Source: Kitasatospora gansuensis (GTDB taxonomy: Bacteria; Actinomycetota; Actinomycetes; Streptomycetales; Streptomycetaceae). Taken from it: a DNA stretch of 64,000 bases. This document shows positions 26,665 through 34,003 of this stretch, piece by piece. A program made the translations under genes and the position numbers. The stretch lies in NCBI RefSeq assembly GCF_014203705.1, contig NZ_JACHJR010000001.1:3162001-3226000 (forward strand). Direction: 5' to 3'. The notes beneath the pieces are model-generated. The model was not told the DNA's origin, ran no database searches, and saw only the letters and a list, made by a program, of their open reading frames with translations. The number at the start of each line of letters is the position of its first letter. Within the stretch, counting starts at the first letter, position 1.

Positions 26665-28142
26665 CCGACGGGCCCTTCCAGGGAGAGGTGTTCGACGAGC
26701 AGGGGCAGGGAGCCGCCGGAGAGGCAGCGGCCGGTCCGGGCGTCCCACTTCCAGTGGTGCCGGGGGCACTCGATCACGCCGTCCGCGATCGCGGCGTGGC
26801 CCAGGTCCTCGCCGGCGTGCGGGCAGTAGCGCTGGAACCGCAGGCCGTCCCGCTCCACCAGCTGACCGGCGGCGGCGGTCCGCTCGCGGACCAACTGCCG
26901 GGTCTGGGCGGGCTGGTGACCGTACCGGAGCAGGCTGAGCAGGGTGAGGTCGAAGACGTCCGGGTCGCGGTGCAGGGTGAGCCGCATGGAGAGCAGCGCC
27001 TCCTCCCAGCCGGCCCGGCCGTCCAGTACGGCGCGCAGGGCCCGGGCCGGGACCTTGATGGTGTAGGCGGGGTCGACCGGTTCGTCCTCCAGCTCGACCC
27101 GCAGCGCCAGTTCGCCGAGCGGCAGGGCGCAGACCGTGCCGTCGGTCTCCAGCCGCAGGTCGCGCCGGTAGTCGGCGAGCAGCGACCGGTTGAGCCGCTG
27201 GAGCCGGGCGAAGTGCGCGGCCACCTCGGCGGCGTCCACCGCCGGGACCTGGCCCCGGTGGTAGCCCTCCCACTCGTCCCGGCGGCGCTCCCGGTACGCG
27301 GCCAGGTACCCGGCCGGGTCGGTGGCCCAACTGCCGGGCTCGGACGGGGAGTCGACCAGGTCACCGGGGGCGGCGCGGAGCACCTCGGTGTCGGGGCAGG
27401 CGTCCGCGAAGGCCCCGGCGACGTCCTCCCAGTGCGGGAAGATGGTGGCCGCCCGGTCGTTGAAGCGATCCAGCTCGGGGTCGAGGAAGCAGGCCGGACC
27501 GGCCGAGGGCAGGTAGGCCCGGGCGCCGGTCAGCTTCACCTTGCGGACCAGGGTGTCCAGCAGGTCGGCCCGGACGGCGGCGGTCTTGGCGGCCATCGCC
27601 TCGGGCGGGTAGTCGTAGGCGTTCGGGTACCACATCGCGCCGGAGTACTGCGCGGCCAGCAGGTCGATGCCGTCCGGGAGTTCGGACATCGGGGTGTTGC
27701 AGTCGTTCAGGTCCAGGAAGCGGTAGCCGCCCAGGTCGAGCAGCAGGCCGCTGTCCTCCTTGTGGCTGGTGTCCAGCAGCATGGTGGCGGTGGTGTCGGG
27801 CCCGAGCCGGTACGTCTCCCGGTGGCCGAGCAGCACCTGCCGGCCGAAGCCGAGCCGGTTCAGCCGCTTGCGCAGCCCGTGCGAGCGGAACCTCGGCACC
27901 AGCACGGTGACGTCCCGGGAGAGCCGGCCGAGCAGCCGCTCGTCGAAGTGGTCCTCGTGGGTGTGCGAGACGTACAGGAAGTCGTACCGGTCCTCAACCA
28001 CCTCGGGCAGCAGCGCCCGGTTGTCGGGGTAGGGGAACCAGGCGTCCAGGAAGGCGGGGTGGAACCAGGGGTCGATCAGGATGCGCAGACCGGCGTGCCC
28101 GACCACGAATCCCGCGTGGCCGAGGTGCCTGATCTCGGTCAA
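26661..28142 (-). CDS. Metallo-beta-lactamase fold / C-terminal Rieske protein
   Basis: The protein has 493 residues. Residues 1-240 are an UlaG-like metallo-beta-lactamase domain with the metal motif HTHEDH at 60-65 and LDTSHKED and DLNDCN further on. The middle part (240-420) is helical and unassigned. Near the C-terminus C440-P-H442 and C459-PR-H462 form a Rieske [2Fe-2S] site. CMP-Neu5Ac hydroxylase combines the same two folds in the opposite order, so hydroxylation of a nucleotide sugar is possible but unproven. The start is inferred as TTG 28142, overlapping the upstream TGA (TTGA), because no ATG or GTG fits the homologous N-terminus TEIRHLGHAGF. Confidence 0.85.
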   Translation of the reverse strand: MTEIRHLGHAGFVVGHAGLRILIDPWFHPAFLDAWFPYPDNRALLPEVVEDRYDFLYVSHTHEDHFDERLLGRLSRDVTVLVPRFRSHGLRKRLNRLGFGRQVLLGHRETYRLGPDTTATMLLDTSHKEDSGLLLDLGGYRFLDLNDCNTPMSELPDGIDLLAAQYSGAMWYPNAYDYPPEAMAAKTAAVRADLLDTLVRKVKLTGARAYLPSAGPACFLDPELDRFNDRAATIFPHWEDVAGAFADACPDTEVLRAAPGDLVDSPSEPGSWATDPAGYLAAYRERRRDEWEGYHRGQVPAVDAAEVAAHFARLQRLNRSLLADYRRDLRLETDGTVCALPLGELALRVELEDEPVDPAYTIKVPARALRAVLDGRAGWEEALLSMRLTLHRDPDVFDLTLLSLLRYGHQPAQTRQLVRERTAAAGQLVERDGLRFQRYCPHAGEDLGHAAIADGVIECPRHHWKWDARTGRCLSGGSLPLLVEHLSLEGPVG

Positions 28143-29269
28143 CCGAGGATCGCCCGGAGCGCGCCGACCACGGTGTCCTGCTGCTGCTCGGTGAGCGTGT
28201 GGTAGAGCGGCAGGATCAGCGAACGCCCGGTCAGCAGCTCGGTGTTGGGCAGCGCCACCCGGGCGGCGGCCTTGTACGGGGCCTCCAGGTGGGCCGCCAT
28301 GATGCCGCGCCGGGCGGACACCCCGGCCGCCGCCAGCCGGGTCAGCACCTCGGTGCGGTCCGGCGCGTCCTCGGGCAGCAGCAGCCAGCAGGCCTGGAAG
28401 TTGCCGGTGCCGTGCGCCGGGTCGGCCACCAGCCGCTCGCCCAGCGGGCCGAGCAACGACCGGTACCTGGCTGCCAGTTCGCGCCGCCGGGCGACCATCG
28501 CGGGCAGCTTGCCCAGCTGCACCAGGCCGATCGCGGCCTGGATGTCGGTCATCCGGAAGTTGTAGCCGATCTCGTCGTACGTCTCGACCACTCCGGCCCC
28601 GCCGCTCGCGGCGTGCCGGTCGGCGGCCGAGACGCTCATCCCGTGCTCGCGCAACCGCCGCAGCCGGGCGGCGAGTTCGGCGTCCTGGCAGGTCACCATG
28701 CCGCCCTCCCCGGTGGTCAGCAGCTTGCGCGGGTGGAACGAGTACGCGGCGATCGCGGCGCCGCTGCCCACCGGGCGGCCGCGCAGCAGCGACCCGGCCC
28801 CGCAGGCGGCGTCCTCGATCACGGTGATGCCGCGCGGCCCGGCCAGCGCCTCGATCGCGGTCAGGTCGACCGGCACACCACCCTGGTCCACCGCGATCAC
28901 CGCCCTGGTGCGCTCGGTGAGCAGCGGCGCGACGGTCTCCGCGGTCAGGTTGCCGGTGGCCGCCTCGACGTCGGCGAAGACCGGGACGGCACCGACGTAG
29001 GTGACCGCGTTGGCGGTGGCGATGAAGGAGAGCGAGGGCACCACCACCTCGTCCCCCGGGCCGACTCCGGCACCGATCAGCGCCAGCTGCAGCGCGGTGG
29101 TGCAGGAGGAGACCGCGACGGCGTGCGGCACGCCCAGGTACTCGGCGAAGGCCCGCTCGAACTCGGCCACCCGGGGGCCCTGGGCCACCCAGCCGGAGCG
29201 GACCGCCTCGGCGGCGGCCTGGGCCTCCTCCTCGCCGAGCCAAGGAATCATGACAGGAATGGTGGACAC
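28139..29269 (-). CDS. DegT/DnrJ/EryC1 sugar aminotransferase (first copy)
   Basis: This is a 376-residue PLP enzyme expected to aminate a 4-keto or 3-keto nucleotide sugar. The lysine is in YSFHPRKLLTTGEGGM, the cofactor Asp in VIEDAACGAGS, and the N-terminal helix region SSCTTALQLALIGAG is intact. The YSFHPRK form resembles PseC/ArnB/DesI 4-aminotransferases and differs from the second copy, so the two probably act on different positions or intermediates. The GTG start at 29269 follows CGGAG at good spacing; an upstream in-frame start at 29320 has no such site. The gene lies 35 bp after the epimerase gene. Confidence 0.92.
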   Translation of the reverse strand: MSTIPVMIPWLGEEEAQAAAEAVRSGWVAQGPRVAEFERAFAEYLGVPHAVAVSSCTTALQLALIGAGVGPGDEVVVPSLSFIATANAVTYVGAVPVFADVEAATGNLTAETVAPLLTERTRAVIAVDQGGVPVDLTAIEALAGPRGITVIEDAACGAGSLLRGRPVGSGAAIAAYSFHPRKLLTTGEGGMVTCQDAELAARLRRLREHGMSVSAADRHAASGGAGVVETYDEIGYNFRMTDIQAAIGLVQLGKLPAMVARRRELAARYRSLLGPLGERLVADPAHGTGNFQACWLLLPEDAPDRTEVLTRLAAAGVSARRGIMAAHLEAPYKAAARVALPNTELLTGRSLILPLYHTLTEQQQDTVVGALRAILG

Positions 29270-29304
29270 AGGTGCGCTCCGAAGTGCGTTGCGGGAAAGG
29301 AGGG

Positions 29305-30282
29305 TTACTGCTCGCGCCACCAGGCGACCAGCTGACGCAGGCCCTCGTCCAGGCCCAGCTCCGGCTTCCAGCCGAGCTCGCGCTCGGCGGCCGTGATGTC
29401 GGCCAGCCGGCGGACCACGCCACCGGCGGTGCCCCGGGCCGGGCCGTGCTCGACGTCCAGCTCGGAGTCCATCGCGCGCAGCAGTGCGTCGGCCAGGCCG
29501 CGCAGCGAGACCTCGGTGGAGCTGGCGATGTTGTAGACCCGGTCGGTGACCGGGGCGGCGGCGGCCAGCAGGTTGGCCCGCGCGATGTCCTCGGTGTGCA
29601 CGAAGTCCATGGTCTGCGCGCCGTCACCGAAGATCAGCGGCGGCTCCCCGCCGTTGATCCGCTCCATCCAGCGGATGAACACCTCGGTGTAGCGGCCGTG
29701 CACGTCCATCCGGGGGCCGTACACGTTGAAGTAGCGCAGCGCCACGTAGTCCAGACCGGACATCGCGTGGAAGCTGCGCAGCAGGCCCTCGTTGAAGACC
29801 TTGGCCGCGCCGTACAGCGTGTCGTTGTTGTAGGGGTGCTGGGTCTCCGGCGTCGGGAAGGTGTCGGCCAGGCCGTAGACCGAGGCGGTGGAGGAGGCGA
29901 TCACCTTCTTCACCCCGCACTCGGCGGCGGCCTCGACCACGTCGAAGGTGCCGTCGACCATGATCTCCAGGGCCAGCCGGGGCTCGGCGGCGCACTGGGT
30001 GATCCGGATCGCGGCCAGGTGGAACAGCAGGTCGGTTTCGGTGCCGAGCAGCTCGCGCAGCAGCGCGCGGTCCCTGATGTCGCCGTCCACCACCCGCAGT
30101 TGGCCCGGGGCGGCGATCGACTCGGCGTGCGCCAGGTTGGCCATCCGGCCCCGGACGAAGTTGTCGAGCACGATCACCTCGCGGGCACCGGCCACGAGCA
30201 GTTGGTCGACCACGGTGGAGCCGATGGTCCCGGCCCCACCGGTGACCAGACAGCGGGATCCCTCGATCGGGACAGCGTTCAT
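29305..30282 (-). CDS. NAD-dependent nucleotide-sugar epimerase/dehydratase
   Basis: This is a 325-residue extended SDR acting on UDP- or dTDP-sugars. The glycine motif is TGGAGTIGSTVVDQL, and the active site shows SSTASVYG with the YGAAK (YxxxK) pair further on. RYFNVYGPRMDVHG is typical of GalE/WbpP-like 4-epimerases. It sits second in the operon. ATG 30282 overlaps the Gfo/Idh/MocA stop by four bases. Confidence 0.92.
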   Translation of the reverse strand: MNAVPIEGSRCLVTGGAGTIGSTVVDQLLVAGAREVIVLDNFVRGRMANLAHAESIAAPGQLRVVDGDIRDRALLRELLGTETDLLFHLAAIRITQCAAEPRLALEIMVDGTFDVVEAAAECGVKKVIASSTASVYGLADTFPTPETQHPYNNDTLYGAAKVFNEGLLRSFHAMSGLDYVALRYFNVYGPRMDVHGRYTEVFIRWMERINGGEPPLIFGDGAQTMDFVHTEDIARANLLAAAAPVTDRVYNIASSTEVSLRGLADALLRAMDSELDVEHGPARGTAGGVVRRLADITAAERELGWKPELGLDEGLRQLVAWWREQ

Positions 30283-31457
30283 CGGGCGGTGGCCCTCTCC
30301 TGAGCAGTGATCAGTTCTACGTCTCCGGTGGACTCCACCGGCACGGTGGCGCCGCCGAGTTCGAGGCTGCGCGAGGCGGCGTGCAGCAGTCGCAGCACCC
30401 GCAGTCCGGACCGGCCGTCGGTGAGCGGCGCGCGGCCCTCGGTGATCGCGGCGGCGAACTCCGCCATCACGTTCCGCAGCGCCTCCTGCTCGACCAGCGC
30501 GGGGGCGACCATCTCGCCGACCCGGTACGAGATCAGCGCCTGGTGCCGGATCGCGTCGGTCAGCTCGTCCGGCGGGGTGAGGTCCACCCCCCGGTCGTGC
30601 ACCGCCAGCCGGGCCTGCGGGTTGAGGTCGTCCCAGACCAGGGTCCGGCGGGAGCCGCCGATCATGGTGGTGCGGACCTTGGTCGGCGAGAGCCAGTTCA
30701 CGTGGCAGTGCGCCAGCGCGCCGTTGCTCAGCCGCACCGTCAGGTACGCCACGCAGGCCCGCCCGGCGCCGATCGGGTCGGCCCCCTGGGCGCTCACGCC
30801 GACCGGCTCGACGCCCGGCGGCAGTACGAAGTCCAGGATCGACAGGTCGTGCGGGGCGAGGTCCCAGAGCACGTCCACGTCGGGCTGGACCAGCCCGAGG
30901 TTGATCCGCACCGAGTCGAAGAACTGGATGTCGCCCAGCTCGCCGCCGTGCACCAGCTCCCTGATCCGGCGCACCACCGGCGTGTAGCAGAAGGTGTGAT
31001 CGCACATCAGCACCAGACCGCGGGCCTCGGCCAGCTCGCAGAGCTCGGCGGCCTCCTCGGCGGAGGTGGTGATCGGCTTCTCCACCAGGACGTGCTTGCC
31101 GGCCTCCAGCGCGGCCCGCACCAGCTTGTAGTGCGCGGACGCCGGGGTGGCGATCGCCACCGCCCGGACCCGCTCGTCGGCGAGCACCTCCTCGAACGAG
31201 GTGGTGGACCTGACGGTGCTGTACTCCCCCAGCACCCGCCGGGACTTCGCCTCGTCCAGGTCGCACAGCCAGTGCAGCCGCAGCGCGGCCGTCTGCTGGG
31301 CGTTCCGGACCAGGTTCGGCCCCCAGTACCCGGCGCCGACCACGGCCATGCCGATCCGCTCGGCCGGCCTGGGCTCGGGCACCCCGGGCGTCGGCACGTG
31401 CTCACCGGGCGCCTCGTGCGCCTGCTCCATGGAAGACACCCCACCGGACGACGTCAT
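30279..31457 (-). CDS. Gfo/Idh/MocA-family sugar oxidoreductase
   Basis: This 392-residue NAD(P)-dependent enzyme opens the sugar operon. The Rossmann motif MAVVGAGYWGPNLVRNA (about 37-53) follows a 35-residue disordered leader. EKP in HVLVEKPITTS and DHTFCY with DLAPHDLSILDF are the family catalytic landmarks. WbpB, which oxidises UDP-GlcNAcA at C3 before transamination, belongs here and would fit the neighbouring aminotransferases. GGGGGG lies about 10 bp before ATG 31457. Confidence 0.9.
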   Translation of the reverse strand: MTSSGGVSSMEQAHEAPGEHVPTPGVPEPRPAERIGMAVVGAGYWGPNLVRNAQQTAALRLHWLCDLDEAKSRRVLGEYSTVRSTTSFEEVLADERVRAVAIATPASAHYKLVRAALEAGKHVLVEKPITTSAEEAAELCELAEARGLVLMCDHTFCYTPVVRRIRELVHGGELGDIQFFDSVRINLGLVQPDVDVLWDLAPHDLSILDFVLPPGVEPVGVSAQGADPIGAGRACVAYLTVRLSNGALAHCHVNWLSPTKVRTTMIGGSRRTLVWDDLNPQARLAVHDRGVDLTPPDELTDAIRHQALISYRVGEMVAPALVEQEALRNVMAEFAAAITEGRAPLTDGRSGLRVLRLLHAASRSLELGGATVPVESTGDVELITAQERATAR

Positions 31458-31799
31458 CGCAAGACCCCCCTTGCTCGGTACCGGTGGGCCCCTTCGCCCC
31501 CGGCTGCCCCGCAGTCGGCCCGGCCCGCCCGCTCCCCCGCGGTGGCCCCGGCCCTGCTGCCGGAACGCTATCGGCTGGCGTCGGCGTACGGGGGCCGAAT
31601 CGGGAAAACGTGGGGGAATGGTGAAGCCCGGTCAGCGGACGTCGGACGGTGGGTCAGCGGACGGCGGGTCAGACCCCGGACCGGCCCCCGACGTCGGCAT
31701 TGTCGGTGGCGTTTGGCAGTCTTGACACCTACCGTCGGACACCTGCCGTCGGACAGCACGGTCCACCGACCGCCGAGACCCGGTGAGGAGCAGCCGCCC
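31458..31799. promoter_or_regulatory. Divergent promoter region with direct repeats
   Basis: This 342-bp gap separates the sugar operon from the YwqJ-type deaminase gene. It contains GGTCAGCGGACG twice (31630-31641 and 31652-31663) with a partial third copy at 31667-31672. It also holds two tandem 14-bp units, GACACCTACCGTCG and GACACCTGCCGTCG, at 31724-31751. TTGACA at 31722-31727 overlaps the second set and may be a -35 box, but no good -10 follows. No gene is seen. Confidence 0.5.
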
Positions 31800-32261
31800 A
31801 TGGAGCAGACCGAGCCGTCGCACGCCCCGGCGCTGCGCCACCTCCGGGACAGCCTGCTCCCCGCGGTGGCGGCCGCGCTCTCGCTGAAGAACGGCACCGT
31901 GCACACCCTGGCCGGGCACAAGCCCGACCGGCTGCCCGAGCTGCACCCCCTGGTCGCCGAGTTCCTGGCCGGGCTGCCGGCCGAGCAGCGCGAGCGGTTC
32001 GTCGGCCGCTGCCCGGAGGCGGAGCTGCTGTCCCGGTTCCTGACCGAGGTGGACACCACCCGGTCGAAGCGGTCCGCCCGCAAGCCGCTCACCCTGCACG
32101 ACGCCCGCAAGGCGCTGAAGGGCTCGCGGCTGACCACCGTCCGGATCCGGGAGGAGGGCGACCCGGCGCACGGCACCCACGCGCCGCCCTGCCGCTCCTG
32201 CGAGCCGCTGCTCGGCCACCTCCAGGTGGCCAGTGTCGCGGTCGGCCCCGCCGCGTCCTGA
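31800..32261 (+). CDS. YwqJ-type putative deaminase
   Basis: This is a 153-residue protein with the layout of YwqJ-like deaminases from polymorphic toxins. The strand ALSLKNGTVHTLAGHKPD is followed by C71-P-E73 (GRCPEAELLSRFL) and PPC131-RS-C134. Together these give the zinc ligands and the proton-shuttling Glu. It consists of the catalytic domain alone, with no signal peptide or delivery domain. ATG 31800 follows GAGGAG. It is immediately followed by a SUKH-3 gene, the usual immunity partner. The target (nucleotide, DNA or RNA) is unknown. Confidence 0.78.
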   Translation: MEQTEPSHAPALRHLRDSLLPAVAAALSLKNGTVHTLAGHKPDRLPELHPLVAEFLAGLPAEQRERFVGRCPEAELLSRFLTEVDTTRSKRSARKPLTLHDARKALKGSRLTTVRIREEGDPAHGTHAPPCRSCEPLLGHLQVASVAVGPAAS

Positions 32262-32790
32262 CCCCGCCCCCGTACGACTGGAGCCCGCCCTGAACTCCGC
32301 CCTCCGCACCCAACCGCGCTTCCCCGCCGACGTCGCCGCCGCGCTCAAGCAGGCCGGCTGGCACCCGGGCCGCTGGCAGATCCGGCAGGCCGAGGAGTGG
32401 GCCGACGCGCTGGTCGCGCACGGCTCCCCGGACGGGGTCCAGCACGCCGTCTTCCCGGCCGCGATCGAGGCCTGGGCCGAGTTCGGCGGGCTGGCCGTCG
32501 AACTGACCGGGGCCGGCCGGGAGATCGCCCGGACGCCGTTCCTGCTCGACCCGCGCTGCGGGCTGCACCAGCCGCGCACCCTGGCCGACCTCGGCCGGGC
32601 GCTGGGCAGCCGGGTCGCGCCGCTCGGCGAGGAGGCGTACGGCCAGGCGCTGCTGGCCGTCGACGAGGAGGGCCGGGTGTACAGCCTGGACCACACCGGC
32701 GAGTGGTACCTGGGCCGTTCGGTCGACCAGGCGGTGGCCACCCTGGTGCTCGGCCTCCGGCCCGAACGGCTGAGCGCGCTGACGGTATGA
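32233..32790 (+). CDS. SUKH-3 family immunity-like protein
   Basis: This protein of up to 185 residues has the SUKH-3 pattern: RFPADVAAALKQAGWHPGRW, then EAWAEFGGL and a C-terminal LLAVDEEGRVYSLDHTGEWY segment. SUKH proteins neutralise partner nucleases or deaminases, so it probably binds the upstream YwqJ-type protein. The start is uncertain. GTG 32233 overlaps the deaminase gene by 29 bp. A CTG at 32290 gives an N-terminus closer to other SUKH-3 proteins and has GGAG 7 bp before it, so it may be the true start. Confidence 0.75.
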   Translation: MSRSAPPRPDPAPVRLEPALNSALRTQPRFPADVAAALKQAGWHPGRWQIRQAEEWADALVAHGSPDGVQHAVFPAAIEAWAEFGGLAVELTGAGREIARTPFLLDPRCGLHQPRTLADLGRALGSRVAPLGEEAYGQALLAVDEEGRVYSLDHTGEWYLGRSVDQAVATLVLGLRPERLSALTV

Positions 32791-32908
32791 CAGGTCCCGT
32801 CGGCACGTGACACTTTCGCCAATCCACTGCCGCTGACGACCCGTTGAGTCCACACTGACCCCCAGCCCGATTGTGGAGCTTTCGCGGGGAACAGCAGGAG
32901 GATTCGCG

Positions 32909-34003
32909 TTGGAACGCCAACCGCTCTTCGACAACGCCAAGTTCGCCGCGGTCGCGCTGGTGGTCTGCGCCCACACCTGGATGCCGCTGCTGGAGAAGAA
33001 CCGCACGGTCGGCGTCGTGGTGCTGACCATCGCGGCCTTCTCGATGCCGGTCTTCATCGTGCTCTGCGGCTACTTCTCGCAGCCCAGGCCGGGCCGCCCG
33101 CAGGTGGACGGCGGCCGGCTGATCGCCCAGCTCGCGGTGCCCTACCTGGTCTTCCAACTCCTGTACAACCTGGTCGGGATGGCCCTGGAGCAGGAGCTCC
33201 AGCCGATCCGGCTGCTGGAGCCGCGCTGGCTCACCTGGTTCCTGCTCTCTCTGCTGATCTGGCGGCTCAGCGTGCCGCTCTGGACCGCACTGCGGCACCC
33301 GCTGCCGGTGGCCGTGCTGGTCGCGGCCGGTTCCGGCGCCCTGCACGCCTACCCGGCCGAACTGGCGCTCGGCCGCACCATCGGCTTCCTGCCCTGGTTC
33401 GTACTCGGCCTGGTGCTCCGGCCCCGGCACTTCGCACTGCTGCACCACCGGACCGCCCGCGCGCTGGCCCCGCTCGGTCTGCTGACCGCGTTCGCCGCGG
33501 TCTGGCTGGCCTACCCGAAGCTGCTGGACACCGCCTGGCTCGAGTACACCGAGACCGCCGCCCAGCTCGGCGTCGGCTACCCGGTCTGGCTGGCCGTCAA
33601 GACCGCCCTCGGCCTGCTCTCGCTGGTCGCCGCCGCCTCGTTCCTGGCCCTGCTCCCGGCCCGCCGGCTGCGCTGGACCTCGCTCGGCGCCGCCTCGCTG
33701 TACGTCTACCTGCTGCACGGCCTGCCGCTCAAGGTGCTGCAGGCCAGCGGCGTCTACCACGCCCGCTCGCTGCACCACACCTGGACGGCGCTGCCGGTGT
33801 ACGGCGGCTTCGCCCTGGTCCTGGCGGTGCTGCTCAGCCTGCCGGTCAGCGTCCGGCTGTTCGGCCCGCTGGTGCAGCCGCCGGTCGGGTGGCTGCTGAT
33901 CCGCAGGCCGGTGCCTACTGCAGTCGACCGTCCCGAACCGCGAGCCGGGACGGCAGTACCGCCTCCACCCGGAACCCCCCGTCCGGCTCCGGCCCGGCGC
34001 TGA
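32909..34003 (+). CDS. Acyltransferase 3 family membrane protein
   Basis: This is a 364-residue membrane O-acyltransferase with about ten predicted helices. The N-terminus ERQPLFDNAKFAAVALVVCA is followed by H-TW, with the likely catalytic His in CAHTW, and VPYLVFQLLYNL lies further on. The family transfers acetyl or other acyl groups to sugars, lipids or antibiotics; proximity to sugar genes suggests a surface glycan. The start is TTG 32909, decided by a perfect AGGAGG 7 bp upstream. The Pro/Arg-rich tail overlaps the convergent histidine kinase gene by 89 bp. Confidence 0.88.
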   Translation: MERQPLFDNAKFAAVALVVCAHTWMPLLEKNRTVGVVVLTIAAFSMPVFIVLCGYFSQPRPGRPQVDGGRLIAQLAVPYLVFQLLYNLVGMALEQELQPIRLLEPRWLTWFLLSLLIWRLSVPLWTALRHPLPVAVLVAAGSGALHAYPAELALGRTIGFLPWFVLGLVLRPRHFALLHHRTARALAPLGLLTAFAAVWLAYPKLLDTAWLEYTETAAQLGVGYPVWLAVKTALGLLSLVAAASFLALLPARRLRWTSLGAASLYVYLLHGLPLKVLQASGVYHARSLHHTWTALPVYGGFALVLAVLLSLPVSVRLFGPLVQPPVGWLLIRRPVPTAVDRPEPRAGTAVPPPPGTPRPAPARR

